Shown here in pieces: positions 11,576 to 27,337 of a DNA stretch of 64,000 bases; position 1 is the stretch's first letter, and every line of letters begins with the position of its first letter. The notes beneath the pieces are model-generated. The model did no database searches. It had not been told where the DNA came from and worked only from the letters and a program-made list of their open reading frames with translations. Source of the DNA: Oscarella lobularis (taxonomy: Eukaryota; Porifera; Homoscleromorpha; Homosclerophorida; Oscarellidae); assembly GCF_947507565.1 (NCBI RefSeq), contig NC_089179.1, forward strand, positions 1,054,001-1,118,000, written 5' to 3'. The position numbers were made by a program, and so were the translations under genes.

Positions 11576-11816
11576 ACTGAATGAGGGAGGGGTACAGTAG
11601 GGGCTGTTTAGTGTAACTTCCCGTTTCGTCGAATGCGTCCCCGTATGCGCTGATTGCGTTTCCCTTCTTCCAGTGTCAATTAGAGGAAGACTTTCTCTTT
11701 ATTCGACTTGCTTTCGAGCTAGAAGCGTAGCCTAGACTCAATCGATTGCGTCTATTGGCGAGTTCCCGAAAAAAAATCGTCGCACTTTTTTTTCCTGCGC
11801 TTCTCTTCGCAACGCC

Positions 11817-14298
11817 ATGCCGAAAAAAGTCGAAGTGCGCGTCACGACGATGGACGCCGAACTGGAGTTCTCGATCGAGGTGAGATCCGCCCCAGGGAAG
11901 AGAGGGAGGCCCCTTTTCTTCAAACGTCTACACACAGGGCAAAGGAACGGGCCGAGATCTATTCGACTTGGTCGTAAAAACGATCGGTCTTCGCGAAATC
12001 TGGTTCTTCGGTCTCTTCTACAAGGACACGAAGGGAATCGACGCGTGGCTCCGATTCGACAAGAAGGTGGGCGGGACAATTGCTAACTCGATTTCCTCTC
12101 GCCGGATTCTACCCTTTTCATTGATTACGCAGGTCGTGGATCAAGATGTGCCCAAAGAGAGCCCGCTCAATTTTCAATTGCGCGTGAAATTCTATCCGGA
12201 AGACGTCGCCGAAGAATTGGTTCAAGAGATCACTCAGCATCTTTTCTTCTTGCAAGTCAAACAGCAGATTTTGGACATGGAGATCTATTGTCCGCCGGAA
12301 GCGGCCGTTCTTTTGGCTTCCTACGCCGTGCAGGCAAAGTATGGTGATTACGATGCTGACGTTTATCAGTCGGGATTTTTGATTTCGGATAAATTGCTTC
12401 CGCAAAGAGTGAGGCAGTCGAACTCGCGAATTTAAATACTCTTTATTATTTATTTATTTATTAGGTGCTTGATCAATATCAAATGTCATCTGAAATGTGG
12501 GAGGAGCGAATCGTTTCTTGGTATGCAGAGCACAAGGGAATGCTGAGGTTTGGGGAAAGAAAAAGAGTATAGACGTATTTATTTTATTGAATCGATGTTT
12601 GAATCAGAGATGAAGCTGAAATGGAATTTCTCAAAATTGCTCAAGATTTGGAAATGTATGGGGTCAATTATTTCAACATAAAAGTATAGACAGATGATTG
12701 TTGTACGATCTATGTGTGTCATTGTTTTTTCTTAGAACAAAAAGGGAACGGATCTTTGGCTGGGCGTCGACTCTTTGGGTTTGAATATATATGAGAAGGA
12801 CGACCGTCTGTCGCCGAAAATTTCTTTTCCTTGGAGTGAAATAAGAAACATTGCCTTTCACGAGAAGAGAGTCGGTCCAATAGCAATTTTCTAGACAAGG
12901 GCTGAAGTGTCTATTTTATAATAGTTTACTATTAAGCCTAGTGACAAGAAATCTCCGGAGTTCTCCTTTTTTGCTCCAATGCTGCGAATTAATAAATTGG
13001 TTAGAGAAGAGGGCCTTGTGTCATACTCTACATAAAAATCTCTGTCTAGATTCTGCAACTTTGCGTTGGAAATCACGATCTGTTTATGCGCAGAAGGAAA
13101 TTGGATTCTATGGAGATACAGCAAATGAAAGCTCAAGCTCGCGAAGAGAAAGCAAGAAAACAGGTCTGTCTTTCATTAATTAGCTGTCGCCTTTCACATT
13201 TGGTGTCCAGTTGGAACGGAGTCGTTTGGCAAAGGAGAAGATGGCAAGAGAGGAAGCGGTTAGGGAAAAAATTGAGCTAGAAAAACGACTTCGTTACTAT
13301 GAAGAGGAGGCACAGAGAGCCAACGAGGCGCTGGTATGAATACCAGAGGGGATGATGGGCTACTATACCTTTTCATGCATCACGTAGATGAAATCGGAAG
13401 AAATGGCTGATTTGCTCTCAGAAAAAGTTCATACCACTGAACAGGAAGCGGCCATGCTCGCTGCCAAGGCGCAGGAAGCAGAAAAGGAGATCGAGAGAGC
13501 AAGACAGGCGGCCTTTAAGGTTTGCGTAGACCGAGACGAAAAGGGGAGTTGATAGGAATAAAAGGGTTTCAGAGTGAGGAGGAGAAGAGGCTCATGGAAG
13601 CGAAAGCAAAGCAGGCGGAAAGTTTGGCCAAAAGAGTTTACGAGGACGCAAAGAAGCGGTAAGTTCAATATTGGATTTGAAAATGTCGCGAAGGAGTCGG
13701 CGTTTCTAGAACGCACGAAGCCGAGCTTTTGCGCAACAAGCTCCTCGAGGCGCGTCAGGCAGAAAGATCAGCTAAGCAGAAACTTGTTGAATTGACCTCT
13801 TCTCCTGGACTGGTGAGCGGATAGGGAACAGGGGGTGAGTGTTGACTACATACATGTTTATGGCGATCTTAGCTACTTGACTCGCGTGGAGAGTCTCACG
13901 TGTCTGATTTCGGGAATGCTGACTTGGTTGTGAGGGAAGAAGATGTGGAGGAACTGTCGCGGCAGATCGAGGAAGAACGTTTGGCCTACATGGCCAAGAG
14001 TCGGCATCTTCAGGGGCAGTTGTCCCAGCTCAAATTTGACATGGAGGTTAGATGAGTCTTATTACTCGCGAACGGGATTAATTTATTGTTTCAGAATTTG
14101 AAATTGGATACCATGCAAACGCCCGAGGATCTTTTGCACGAGGAGAATGCTCGCAAGGGCATAACAAAGTATTCGACGCTTGAAAAGGTGATTATTTTCT
14201 TTTTGGTATAAGCTTGATCTGATGATTTTGGCTTGGCTCTACTGTAGATCACTTCTGGTTCCACCAAAGCCAGAATTGCGTTCTTTGAAGAGCTTTAA
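11817..14298 (+). CDS. NF2: Merlin (NF2) orthologue, FERM-domain tumour suppressor
   Basis: Fifteen exons (11817-11879, 11938-12066, 12133-12408, 12465-12547, 12608-12683, 12736-12870, 12925-12999, 13050-13163, 13211-13333, 13388-13519, 13573-13658, 13710-13812, 13873-14046, 14095-14187, 14248-14298) encode 570 aa. Merlin links cortical membrane proteins to Hippo signalling. The order is a three-lobed FERM domain ([44 protein letters not shown]), a long helical region starting [17 protein letters not shown], and a C-terminus ending [10 protein letters not shown]. The FEEL end and the absence of the ERM actin-binding tail separate it from ezrin/moesin. The site equivalent to human Ser518 appears kept ([14 protein letters not shown]). 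Confidence 0.95.
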
Positions 14299-14429
14299 GA
14301 TACTGCAGACTAAGAGAATCTTTTGAATGCATTTTACCTACATTATAATTCTACAATATCTGGCTTGATTTAATGGAAACATTTCGCGTCGCGCACTTGA
14401 GCATTCTGCGCAACTGCCCGTATACTAAG

Positions 14430-14940
14430 ATGAACGCTCCACCTGCTTTCGAGTCTTTTCTTCTTTTGGATGGCGAGAAGAAGTACTGCAGAGTCGATTT
14501 CTCTTCGTTTTGATAGATTTGAATGCTGTGTGCTACAGAATTGTCATGGAGAAAGACACCAAAGTTCCTAACGCCGCATCGTTTATTATCCACAAGGAAG
14601 ATCACACCCTCGGAAATCTGCTCAGAGGGTGAGACAGGTTTAATTCGGCGATCGAGGCGGCTAGTTGCTTTGCAGGCAGCTGCTGAGAGATCCTCAGGTG
14701 CTCTTTGCCGGATACAAAGTTCCTCATCCACTTGAGTATCGCGTCGTGCTCAGAGTACAGACTGTGCCTGAATACAGTCCGCAGGAGGCCTTCCGCAACG
14801 CTATAACCGATCTAACAAGCGAAATTTCTCTTCTGGAAGAGAGATTCAAAGTGTGACCAATTTTTGCTTCTTCTTTCATTCTGCGTGCTATTTCTACTTC
14901 TTAGGAAGCGGCCAAAGAGAAGAGAGAAGGAATTGAATAA
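14430..14940 (+). CDS. POLR2J: RNA polymerase II subunit RPB11
   Basis: Exons 14430-14482, 14539-14628, 14676-14850, 14905-14940 encode 117 aa, the usual family length. RPB11 pairs with RPB3 to start assembly of RNA polymerase II. Hallmarks: [12 protein letters not shown] start, [45 protein letters not shown], and an EGIE end. It lies 131 bp behind merlin on the same strand. A poly(A) signal overlaps the stop codon. Confidence 0.96.
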
Positions 14941-14941
14941 A
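14936..14941 (+). terminator. AATAAA poly(A) signal overlapping the POLR2J stop codon
   Basis: AATAAA spans the TAA stop (14938-14940) of POLR2J. If it is used, the 3' UTR would be only about 10-30 nt long. Confidence 0.5.
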
Positions 14942-15108
14942 GTTTTAGTGAAATTTAGCGCGTTCTGTTGTCGCGGATTAGAATGAATAAATCGCAACCA
15001 TCTTCACATGATCGCCTGCGCGCATGTACTCGAATCCGGAAGTTTCTTCCGCCGGCTTGGGCCATTGAGGTCTGCTCTCGTTGTTCGACGGGGCTACAGC
15101 GTTCGAAA

Positions 15109-18100
15109 ATGTCACGCGAAAGCGTCGAAAGGGAAAGACTGCTCAGTAACGTCAAACGAGCGGTGCGATCTCACTTACACTGTGTCGCGATGGAGTTGAA
15201 TCTTTCGCGCAGGTGAAACAACTGACCGAAGAAGCGGTCACTCGCCGATTCGTTCACGAAGAAAGCAGCGTCGTCATCGCATTGTGCGGTAAAAAAAAAG
15301 GGAGGAGGCTAAAAGGGTGGAGGCGGCTCCAATCCTCGTTTAGAAGAGAATCGCGCACCCCCTCCTTCGCACGTAGCACCATCCAAGTGTCTCGTTCCGA
15401 ATCCGCAAGCCACCAACACACGCTAAACTGTCTGTAATAAAAGTTTCTTCCTTTTCCCTTTCCTCTTCCCCGCTCGCGCAGTCGAAATCGAGTCCGCGCT
15501 TCAATTCGGACTTCGCCGTAAATTCTTCTGGCCGCCGACGACGCTCGATCTTCTCGTCGGCCGTCTCGGCGCTCTTTATCCTCCGGCAAACGATCTCTAT
15601 CGACTCTGCGGCGATATCGTCGCCGCGGCGGCGACGAATTCCTCGTCGATCGCGAAATCGTCGTCGGCGGCGTCGACGCCGACGTCGCCGCTCGTCGTGC
15701 GACGCGAACGAACCGTCGCCGAACGATTGGACGGCGTGCGCGATCGTTATTCGACGGGCAGTCGCTTGAAAGCGCTCGCCAATCCGACGACGATTCGGCT
15801 TCTCTGGATTCGATTGGCGCTCGTCGAGAATTTTCTCGGCGATCTGCTGCGAGCCGTCGTCAAAAATTCGAGGTACACTTACTATTTACATATATATTCG
15901 CAATGAGGATGATTGTTTGCATCCTAGCGTGTTTTATGAGGATAATACTTCCTTGGTGTCGCATCCTGTTGACGGCGTTCTTTTTGTTGATTTATTGGGT
16001 AATGTATCCGCTACGTTCTATAATTAATGTAGTTATTGGTTCTTGTACTTGTAGATGGTCCGTGTTCCTTGGAATTTTCCAGAATGAAGACGACTGATCA
16101 CCTGTGGACCGATCCGTCGGCTGATGAACTTCTGCAGCGGCAAAAGTGAGAAAAAGAAATTTTTTTATTATTCGCTAGGATTGCGTCACTAATCATTTGA
16201 TTTTTAGGATGTCATCTTCCAGACTCTGTAGCACTTCCACTGAAGTCGGTGGTGCACTAGAACTCGTATGTTTCTTTCTCTTCGAATTGTATATGTTGAC
16301 CTCTTCGTTTGCTAGATTCCAGAATTACAGACAGTCGCGTGCTCAGAATCGCATCGACTTGCAAAGGATTACGTCGAATCTCTGCATCAAGCATCCGGTT
16401 CCACTCTTCTCTTTGCTAAAAACAACGTTATCATGAAGCCTGTGAGCAGGAGATTCGCTCGCTCTCAAGAAGTTTTCTCATACTCTTTTCCCTATCCGAC
16501 AGCTTTCCAGCAAGGAATCGGTGCCCGGCTATTTGTCGTTACTTCTCTCAGACGGTCACCTGACGTTGAAGTGGATGCCTAATATTCCTACTGCCAACGA
16601 TCATTGCAATGACGAGAATAGCAACGGCCAGTACGTGATATAATAACGTCTGATAGATTCATTGAAACCAAACGCGTCTTTATTCCCCAGCCGATGGGAT
16701 CTCGCTCTTTCGCTCGACGTTAAAGAAATCGCTTCGCTTCATTGCCACTTACAAAGTAGATACAGCCATTGGGTGGGTCTCCTTAGTTATTGGCAATTAA
16801 TTCTCAGAGAATAAATTGGAACAATTGCACATAATCGGTCACGACGGTCGTCAATTTCATCCAATGGCGTTTCCCACCGGCACGCTGACAATGTTCCTCA
16901 CTTGCCTCGAATCAGGTCTCCTACCACTCGGCCGACTCGATCCGCCTCTCTGGGCGCGACAGCAGAACGGACGCGACAGCATCTTTCCGACGCGCAGAAA
17001 GAATCGGCATCGCCTGCGACCCGTAGATCACGTCGTAACGGAGCGACCGCGTCCGCGAATTCTCAAGAAGTCGTCCAATTCGTGCGTATTTCACGTATTT
17101 CACGGGGAGGAGTTGAAGATCGAGGGTAGGGAATGAACGTATTGATTGACTGGGAGAAAAGCACTTTCTTTTTTGTCATTTCAGCACGTCCCAAGGAGAG
17201 AGGAGAAGAGGAAGGGATCGTAGGTGGTAGGACGAATTCGCGTCGAGCCGGGTCAGTCGATGTTGTAATGGACGAGGCTTCGAATGAGACGAAAAGTCTT
17301 GGGGACGAATCGAATGGCAAGGCGTCGTCTCTCTCGACGAGAACGAGCACCAGCACCAATTCGGACAATTCACATGGGTATAGATAAATAAATATAGAGA
17401 TCGGCGTACTTGGGCGTAGTAGAAGGTCTTTTTTATATAGGGTTGCCTTGCAGAGTACGTGTGATCAGATGAGTGGCAGGATCATGTCAAGAGCATTTTA
17501 CGGATGTACGTTTGTTGGTCGAATTCACTCACCTCTCAGTTATTCTTGCTCTAGGGCTTGGGCACGTTCGCTACTTGACATTCATCAAAAAGCACCTATC
17601 GTCACTCGTGCACGGAAATAGTCGTATTATGGTCGTTGACGACCCGACGGACGCGTCTGAGGGATTGACGCGAGAGATATGGGACAGCGTCATTGCAAGG
17701 GGAGATGTAAGCGGGACGACAAAGGGGATACAGACTATAGACGTTTCTCTATTAATTAAAGGTTTATAATGCGGACGAAATGGCAAGACGTGTCTTCTAT
17801 GGCGGAATCCAGCACGAATTACGATCAACGGTAGGAGGCAGAGCACTGAGAAGAACTTTGTGCGCATTTCTTTCTTTTCACTAAGGCCTGGCCTTACTTG
17901 CTAAGCTATTACTCGTTTCGCTCACGGCCCACGGAACGCGCTTTGCAAGATGCTGATCATAGGACTCTGTATGAAGAGAAACTCCAAGTGTGGTCGACGC
18001 TGGAGAGGATCCTGAAAAAGAAGGAGGCTCATCGTAAGGCAAAACGGCGCGCGGCGCGCGCAGAAGACGATGTCGACGACGATAGCGTCGATTTTAACGA

Positions 18101-19441
18101 TCCGTCGAGCGACAGCGAACAACCGTCGCCGATTATGGACCGAGAACGACTGAGCAATGGAACCACCGATGGGGATGTCTCACTGTGCTCGGGCTTGTTG
18201 AATGGGGATAGCGACGATTCGGTTGACGGCGAGAGGAGGGAAAATGGCGTGGCTGACGTCGAGCGACGACCGCGCGCGAATCTGCCACCCGAATTGACTG
18301 CTGAAGAGGTGGAGATATTGGAGCAATATGACGTAGGGCTGGCTTACATTAGCTAAGGAGGTGGGGAATTAGAGGGCTTGATCTAATAGAAGGAAATGTT
18401 GGATGGCTTGGCGTTGAATTTGCATCGAATCGACAAGGATGTGATTCGCTGCGATAGAAACTTAGAGTGAGATCTCTTTTATTGAAATTATTCCTCGTTT
18501 ATAGCGTGTGCTATCTAGGTATTTTACAATACCTGAAAATCTCACGAAATTAAAAAACATTTTAGGAACGTAAGTGATGAGTAGGAGAGCGACGCGACAA
18601 TTGAAAAAACGATCGCATTCTCTTTCTTAGATACATTTGGCAGCATCGTTTGACTGGCGGCTACGTGCAGGGAATGTGCGATATACTGGCTCCGCTTGTT
18701 GTCATCTTAGATGATGGTAGATAAAACAAAGAGGTTATAGCAGTGGAATTGACTGTCCTACTTAGAATATTTATCTTACGGTTGCTTTGTCAAATTGATG
18801 GAACGACTCGACGGCAACTTTGGTTCCGGAAAGGCGATTGACGCGAATTTTCGAAACTTGAGAGCACTACTCAAGGTAAAAACAAAAACTCTGCTTTCTT
18901 TATGCGAGAATGAGGTGACTTTGCCAACAAACAAGGTAATGGACTTTGAGCTGTACGAGCTTTTGAGGGAGAAAGAAGTCACTCACTTTTATTTTGCTCA
19001 TCGATGGTTCCTTGTTGACTTCAAACGAGGTACTGGTTCTTGGTTGTATTTCCTGAACTAAACTTTTTCCTAATTTAAGAGTTTGACTATGGTCAGGACG
19101 GCGTGTTTCTTGTGTGGGAAACTCTCTGGGCTGCACAACGCGTCTGCTCGTCTCAGTTTCAATTGTTTCTAGCCTTGGCGTTGTTGGAGAACTATAGGTA
19201 CAGGAAACGGTTTTTGCAGAAAACGTATTCAAGTCTTTCTTTAGAGAAATTATTTTGGATAGAGAGATGGGTTTTACCGAGCTCATTAAATTTTTCAATG
19301 GTGCGCGAACTGACATTCTTTCAAATTCCCTGTCTACGGAATTTTTTCCTAGAAATGTCTGAGCAACACAGTGCTCGGAAAGTTCTCCAGAAAGCAAGAC
19401 AACTCGTCTTGAATCTTCACTCAATTCTTCAGTCCAAATGA
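15109..19441 (+). CDS. SGSM: SGSM1/2 orthologue: RUN plus TBC RabGAP
   Basis: Small G-protein signalling modulator, a GAP for Rab/Rap-family GTPases. Early exons 15109-15162, 15213-15288, 15482-15872, 15928-15998 and 16055-16145 encode the RUN domain ([33 protein letters not shown]) and [18 protein letters not shown]-like region follows (LTLKWMP, then HFHPMAFP-like text at about 16850). The TBC domain is split by a long acidic insert, as in vertebrate SGSM. It opens near 17790 ([19 protein letters not shown]) and holds the arginine-finger motif [10 protein letters not shown] and the glutamine-finger motif [12 protein letters not shown]. The end is [13 protein letters not shown] then HSILQSK. 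Middle exons (about 16700-17800) are only approximate. Confidence 0.88.
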
Positions 19442-19634
19442 AGCACTAGAGGTCTTCAGGAGGCTTACCTTTTTCTTCTAGCACTTAGATATCAATTTTA
19501 TTTTGAGTATGTAGACAGAGTACATTTTAATTAACACTGTGAACTTATTTACTATCAACGAGGAAACTATTGATTAGAAAACCCGCATTTTTCACGTACG
19601 GGATTCTACCTTGTTGTTTTCTTCTTTGTCGCGT

Positions 19635-21651
19635 ATGGCTCTTCGAGGCGTCCGTGTGCTCGAACTCGCCGGTCTTGCACCGGCACCCTTCGCGGGAATG
19701 ATTCTAGCCGGTAGAAAGACGCAAATAATTCCAGAACGCTTCCTCCAGGGGACACGCATCTCCTAGATTTCGGTGCTTCGGTCATTCGCGTGGACAAAGT
19801 CCAGCGACACACCATCGATACGCTTGCGAGGTGATCATAAACGCGCGAGAGGCGCAAATCGTATCTACTCCGCTCCTCCCTTCAGAGGCAAGAAATCGAT
19901 CTGCCTCAACCTGAACGATCCAAGGAGCAGCGCTCTCTTCAAAAGATTGTGCATTACTGTTTGTTCAAAAACGATTGGCACTTAACACACGACGAATGCA
20001 GTGTCGATAGGGCGACGTTTTGATCGAGCCGTACCGGGCGGGTGTCATGGAAAAACTCGGGCTTGGCCCAGACGTGCTGATGGCTTCGAATCCGAGACTC
20101 ATCTACGCGCGTCTTACGGGCTATGGGCAAAAAGGTACAGGAGAATTGCTTCACTGACCAATGAATGAAGGAGACGTTTTCGCTGCTCAGGACCGATGGC
20201 TCATATGGCTGGTCACGACATCAATTATCTTTCGCTTTCGGGAATTTTGTCGGTGAGAGCTGATCAGGCAACTATCTGTTTTTGACAATTTTTTGTATCT
20301 TTTGTAGATGCTTGGTAGAAAAGGAGAGAATCCAATTCCTCCTATCAATCTGGTTAATTGAATCATTAGGTTATGATCCTTCGTTCTCAATTTGTCTGTA
20401 CTGTAGTTGGCCGATTTTTCTGGTGGTAGTCTTATTTGTGTCATTGGAATTTTGATGGCACTTTTGCGCAGAACTGAGACGGTGTGGAGCATCTGTATCA
20501 TCAATAAAATACATGTAGCTATCATCTTGATTTTCTGTATAGGGAAAAGGACAAATAATTGATGCAAACATGGTGCAAAAAACGTGCCATATGCGGTGCC
20601 CTTTAATTCATTTTGCTACAGGTCAACGGAGCATCATATATTGGCACGTTTCTGCACTCATCTCGAAAATTCTGGACAGGTAAGAGGTTGACTTTGCTCT
20701 GTTTTCCTGACAGAGTTTTTAGGGCCAAGAGGCACAAATCTTTTGGATTCAGGCGCTCCTTTTTATGAGACGTACATTTAGGAAGTTCTCTATGATATTC
20801 GTAAAAGAAACCAATATTAGGTATGCTACTTCAGATGGAGAATACATGGCCGTTGGCGCTATTGAACCAGCCTTTTACAGGTGGGCAAAATTTGAGGCGC
20901 TCTCAGACGATTCTTTAATTAAATTCTTAGAAATTTGCTGAAAGGACTAGGGTTTGAAGAGTCACTGGCAGATAATCAATTCGATCAGAGTGGCTGGGTA
21001 TGACGTTATGGCAATTTGGCATGTACACTTTAAAGACGGCTTATTATAAGGAAAAATTGAAAGAGGCGTTTTCACGAACGTTTGCGGGAAAAACCCAATC
21101 AGAATGGGTTGCCGTGTTTAAAGGCAATAACCAGAGGGAGGGGTACTAAAAACATTAACCATGGACTTTTGCAGATCTAGATGCTTGCGTAACGCCTGTT
21201 CTATCTCTGGATGAAGCTGCACAGCACCCTCACAACCGGTAAGAAAACCAAGAACGTGTAGAGTTGAACGATTTGTTCTTCAAAGTCATTCGTATATCCC
21301 CACGCAAGACGGAACGCTTGCGCCAGGTAAGATTTTACAGAGAAGTCTGTCCTTGCTCTATTGTCTTTATCAGCACCAGCACCAAGACTATCAGAATCTC
21401 CAGCTGTTCCAAGTAAGGAATTAATACATTGACTGATAGCATTAAAAAGGTCAAAGTCATTAACAGGTGATTGCCAGTCTCTATTAGGTGGACATACCGA
21501 GGAGATTCTCTCGGAGATTGGAGTTTCAAAAGAGGTTAAAGGCAAAGTCGCAATTTCCCGCAAAGACACTCGTATGATTTAGGAATTGAAACGCCTTGTC
21601 AAAGAAAAGGTCGTGGGAATTCCAATCGTCTCACCTCAGAGTTCTCTATAA
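19635..21651 (+). CDS. AMACR: Alpha-methylacyl-CoA racemase
   Basis: Eighteen exons, all in phase, encode 378 aa (human 382). It converts 2R- to 2S-methylacyl-CoA for beta-oxidation of branched fatty acids and bile-acid precursors, in peroxisomes and mitochondria. Family marks: [20 protein letters not shown] at the start, [14 protein letters not shown], the catalytic His in [13 protein letters not shown], the catalytic Asp in LLADFSGG, then [11 protein letters not shown] and YMAVGAIEP. Exon 8 (20543-20572) is a 30-nt microexon coding [10 protein letters not shown]. Intron 21124-21174 starts with GC. The C-terminus PQSSL may act as a weak PTS1 peroxisomal signal. It converges with BCL7, whose stop is at 21757. 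Confidence 0.93.
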
Positions 21652-21756
21652 CAGAAGAAAAACGAAAATCCATTCTAAACAGATACTCTTATACACAACG
21701 ACTCGCGAATGAACTGCTAAAAAGGTTAGAACTACAATAAACGTTTATCGTAACTA

Positions 21757-23423
21757 CTAATGGAGACTGATGGGCGATCTGGAGCGGGAACGAGCTCTCG
21801 ATTGCGTGTCTGTTTCGTCGGGAGCGACCTGTGGTTCTGATTGATCCACTGGTGGTTGATCCACCGGGAATGACGTCTGCCCGTCCTGGAGAAGACCAAG
21901 TCAGGATTGCGTACGTAAGTTCTTTTTGCATACCGTTAGCTCGGCCTCCGCTTGGAGGATGTCCGACGAGTCCGCAGTGGGGTTGGAAGTATCGTCTATT
22001 TCTGGGTCGCCTTCTAAGCAACTCAGATCGGTTGTGGTCTGAGTCAGATGTGATGGCTCAGTGATAACAGGATCCGGAATGGTGAGCGTGTCGAGAGACG
22101 CCACGTTACTATCGTCAGGCAGAAAGGCGAGATTCAGATCATCGGGCTGTACGATCGCCACGTCGTTGCTAAGCAAATCAAGCGTGTCTTGGGACGCTTG
22201 ATCGTTCCCACCGTTACCTATATATGAACAGGTCAGTGAGACATACGCGGTACGCCTTTTTTTACCTTCATCATCGTCGTCGTCATCTTCTTCATCATCA
22301 TCTTCGCCTCCGTCTTCTCTTGTATCTTCTTGTCTGATTGGCTCATTTCCGCTGCTGCTTTCATCGCCACTGCTATCACCAGATTCGCTGTCACTGTCAC
22401 TACTACTGCTTGCACTACTGTCCTCGCTGTCGTCTTTGGACTGACGTCCTGTGTCTGCTTCTGGCAATTCACCTACCATAATTTCCCATTAAACACCAGC
22501 ATCCTTTATTTTCTCTCTAAGAATCGTACTGAATCCTGTCGCTGACATTGTATTCTCTTCCCCAGATGGAACCATTCCACTGCTGTCAAACCCAATAGAG
22601 TCATCCTGCGAGTCCATCATGGGCGTCGACAGTTCACCAGAGTCACCAGCACTATTGCCGGTTGTTTCGCTGGGAAAGAAAAACGCATCGTCCGTCTTCA
22701 TTTTCTCCTTCCTCTCCACAGGAGAAATATTCAACGGTACGGGCGGAAGCGGTGGTGGCTCTAAAGGCGTAGCCGGTGCAGTGAAACTCGGGTTCTGCTT
22801 TGTTGGACTGCGTATCAATACAGTTTGACTCTTGGGACTCAGAATGGGACTGGGTGGCACATTGGCCAGTGGAAGAACGCTTCCCAAGCGACTTATCCTT
22901 GGACTGGCCAGCGGACTCTTCAGTACAGTGGCCCCACCAGAATTTGACTGGCCACCACTACCACTACTACTACCCAATCGGAGTCTCAACAGAGGCTGTT
23001 GAGGTGATGGTGACTTGAGACTAGGACCAGGACTCTGTCTGACAATTGAAGGCTTCATCTGATCAGACTGGACAAAGTAGTTATGCGGTACCTACTCAAG
23101 AAATTTACGGTACGTGCATACCTTTTGATTTCCCGGCTCCGATACTACAGAAAGTATCATCCACTGGCCTCTACTCGAGTGATTTGCCTACCTGGTATCC
23201 ACTTAAAGACTTTGAGAGAACATGTCGATGGTCCCACTTTCACCCATCTCTTTTCCCTACGCGAAGAATACTCCGTTCTTGTCTTGGTCGCTCGCAAACG
23301 CGACTTCTGCGATCACCAGTGCCGAACGCGGTCAACAGCCTGCATCACGCGCTTGATGTCGTCCTTAGCACGACTGCGGGTCTCCAGAGCACCCCGACCG
23401 CCGAACGAAGATCGAGTTGCCAT
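21757..23423 (-). CDS. BCL7: BCL7-family SWI/SNF (BAF) subunit with long C-terminal tail
   Basis: Seven exons: 23317-23423, 23192-23256, 23122-23144 (23 nt), 22530-23091, 22266-22472, 21934-22217, 21757-21885; 458 aa in total. The first 55 or so residues carry the BCL7 signature (ETRSRAKDDIKRVMQAV, RVRHWEKRWVKVGPS, SLKVFKWIP), which anchors BCL7 to BAF chromatin remodellers and nucleosomes. The rest is low-complexity: Pro/Ser-rich SPS-type repeats, a Ser/Asp run, a poly-acidic stretch, and an RS-like end. Vertebrate BCL7 proteins are about 200-230 aa, so the tail is roughly twice as long. The donor at 22529 was chosen because the alternative intron would be only 24 nt. It shares a 99-bp start-to-start gap with BCAS3. 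Confidence 0.88.
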
Positions 23424-23522
23424 TACGGAAGTCTGGCAGTGCACGTGATTACTAAAAACTGCGCACGCTTCAATCAAACCACGTAGCGGATTTATTGTTC
23501 ACCGTGTTCAGACGCCTCCCGA

Positions 23523-27163
<3,641 letters not shown>

Positions 27164-27337
27164 CGCTAATTCTACTGATTACTGAGCTAATCGACGCGCC
27201 TGCCTATATTTTAGTTATGCTTCAAAGGAATTTATTTGATTTACTGAGATATGATTGCTTTATGTATTGCGAACAATGAGAGTGCAAGGTGATCATTAGG
27301 TGTACCTTATTATTGGGGAGAGTCGCACGTGGGCACG

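Noticed and set aside
15254-15589. Minus-strand 111-residue ORF across SGSM exon 3
   Set aside because: It is antisense to the RUN-domain exon and its intron, with no homology or splice logic.
22489-22529. A 24-nt intron in BCL7 (donor after GATGCTG)
   Set aside because: Too short for the spliceosome; a donor at 22529 gives a 62-nt intron, keeps frame and removes the stop.
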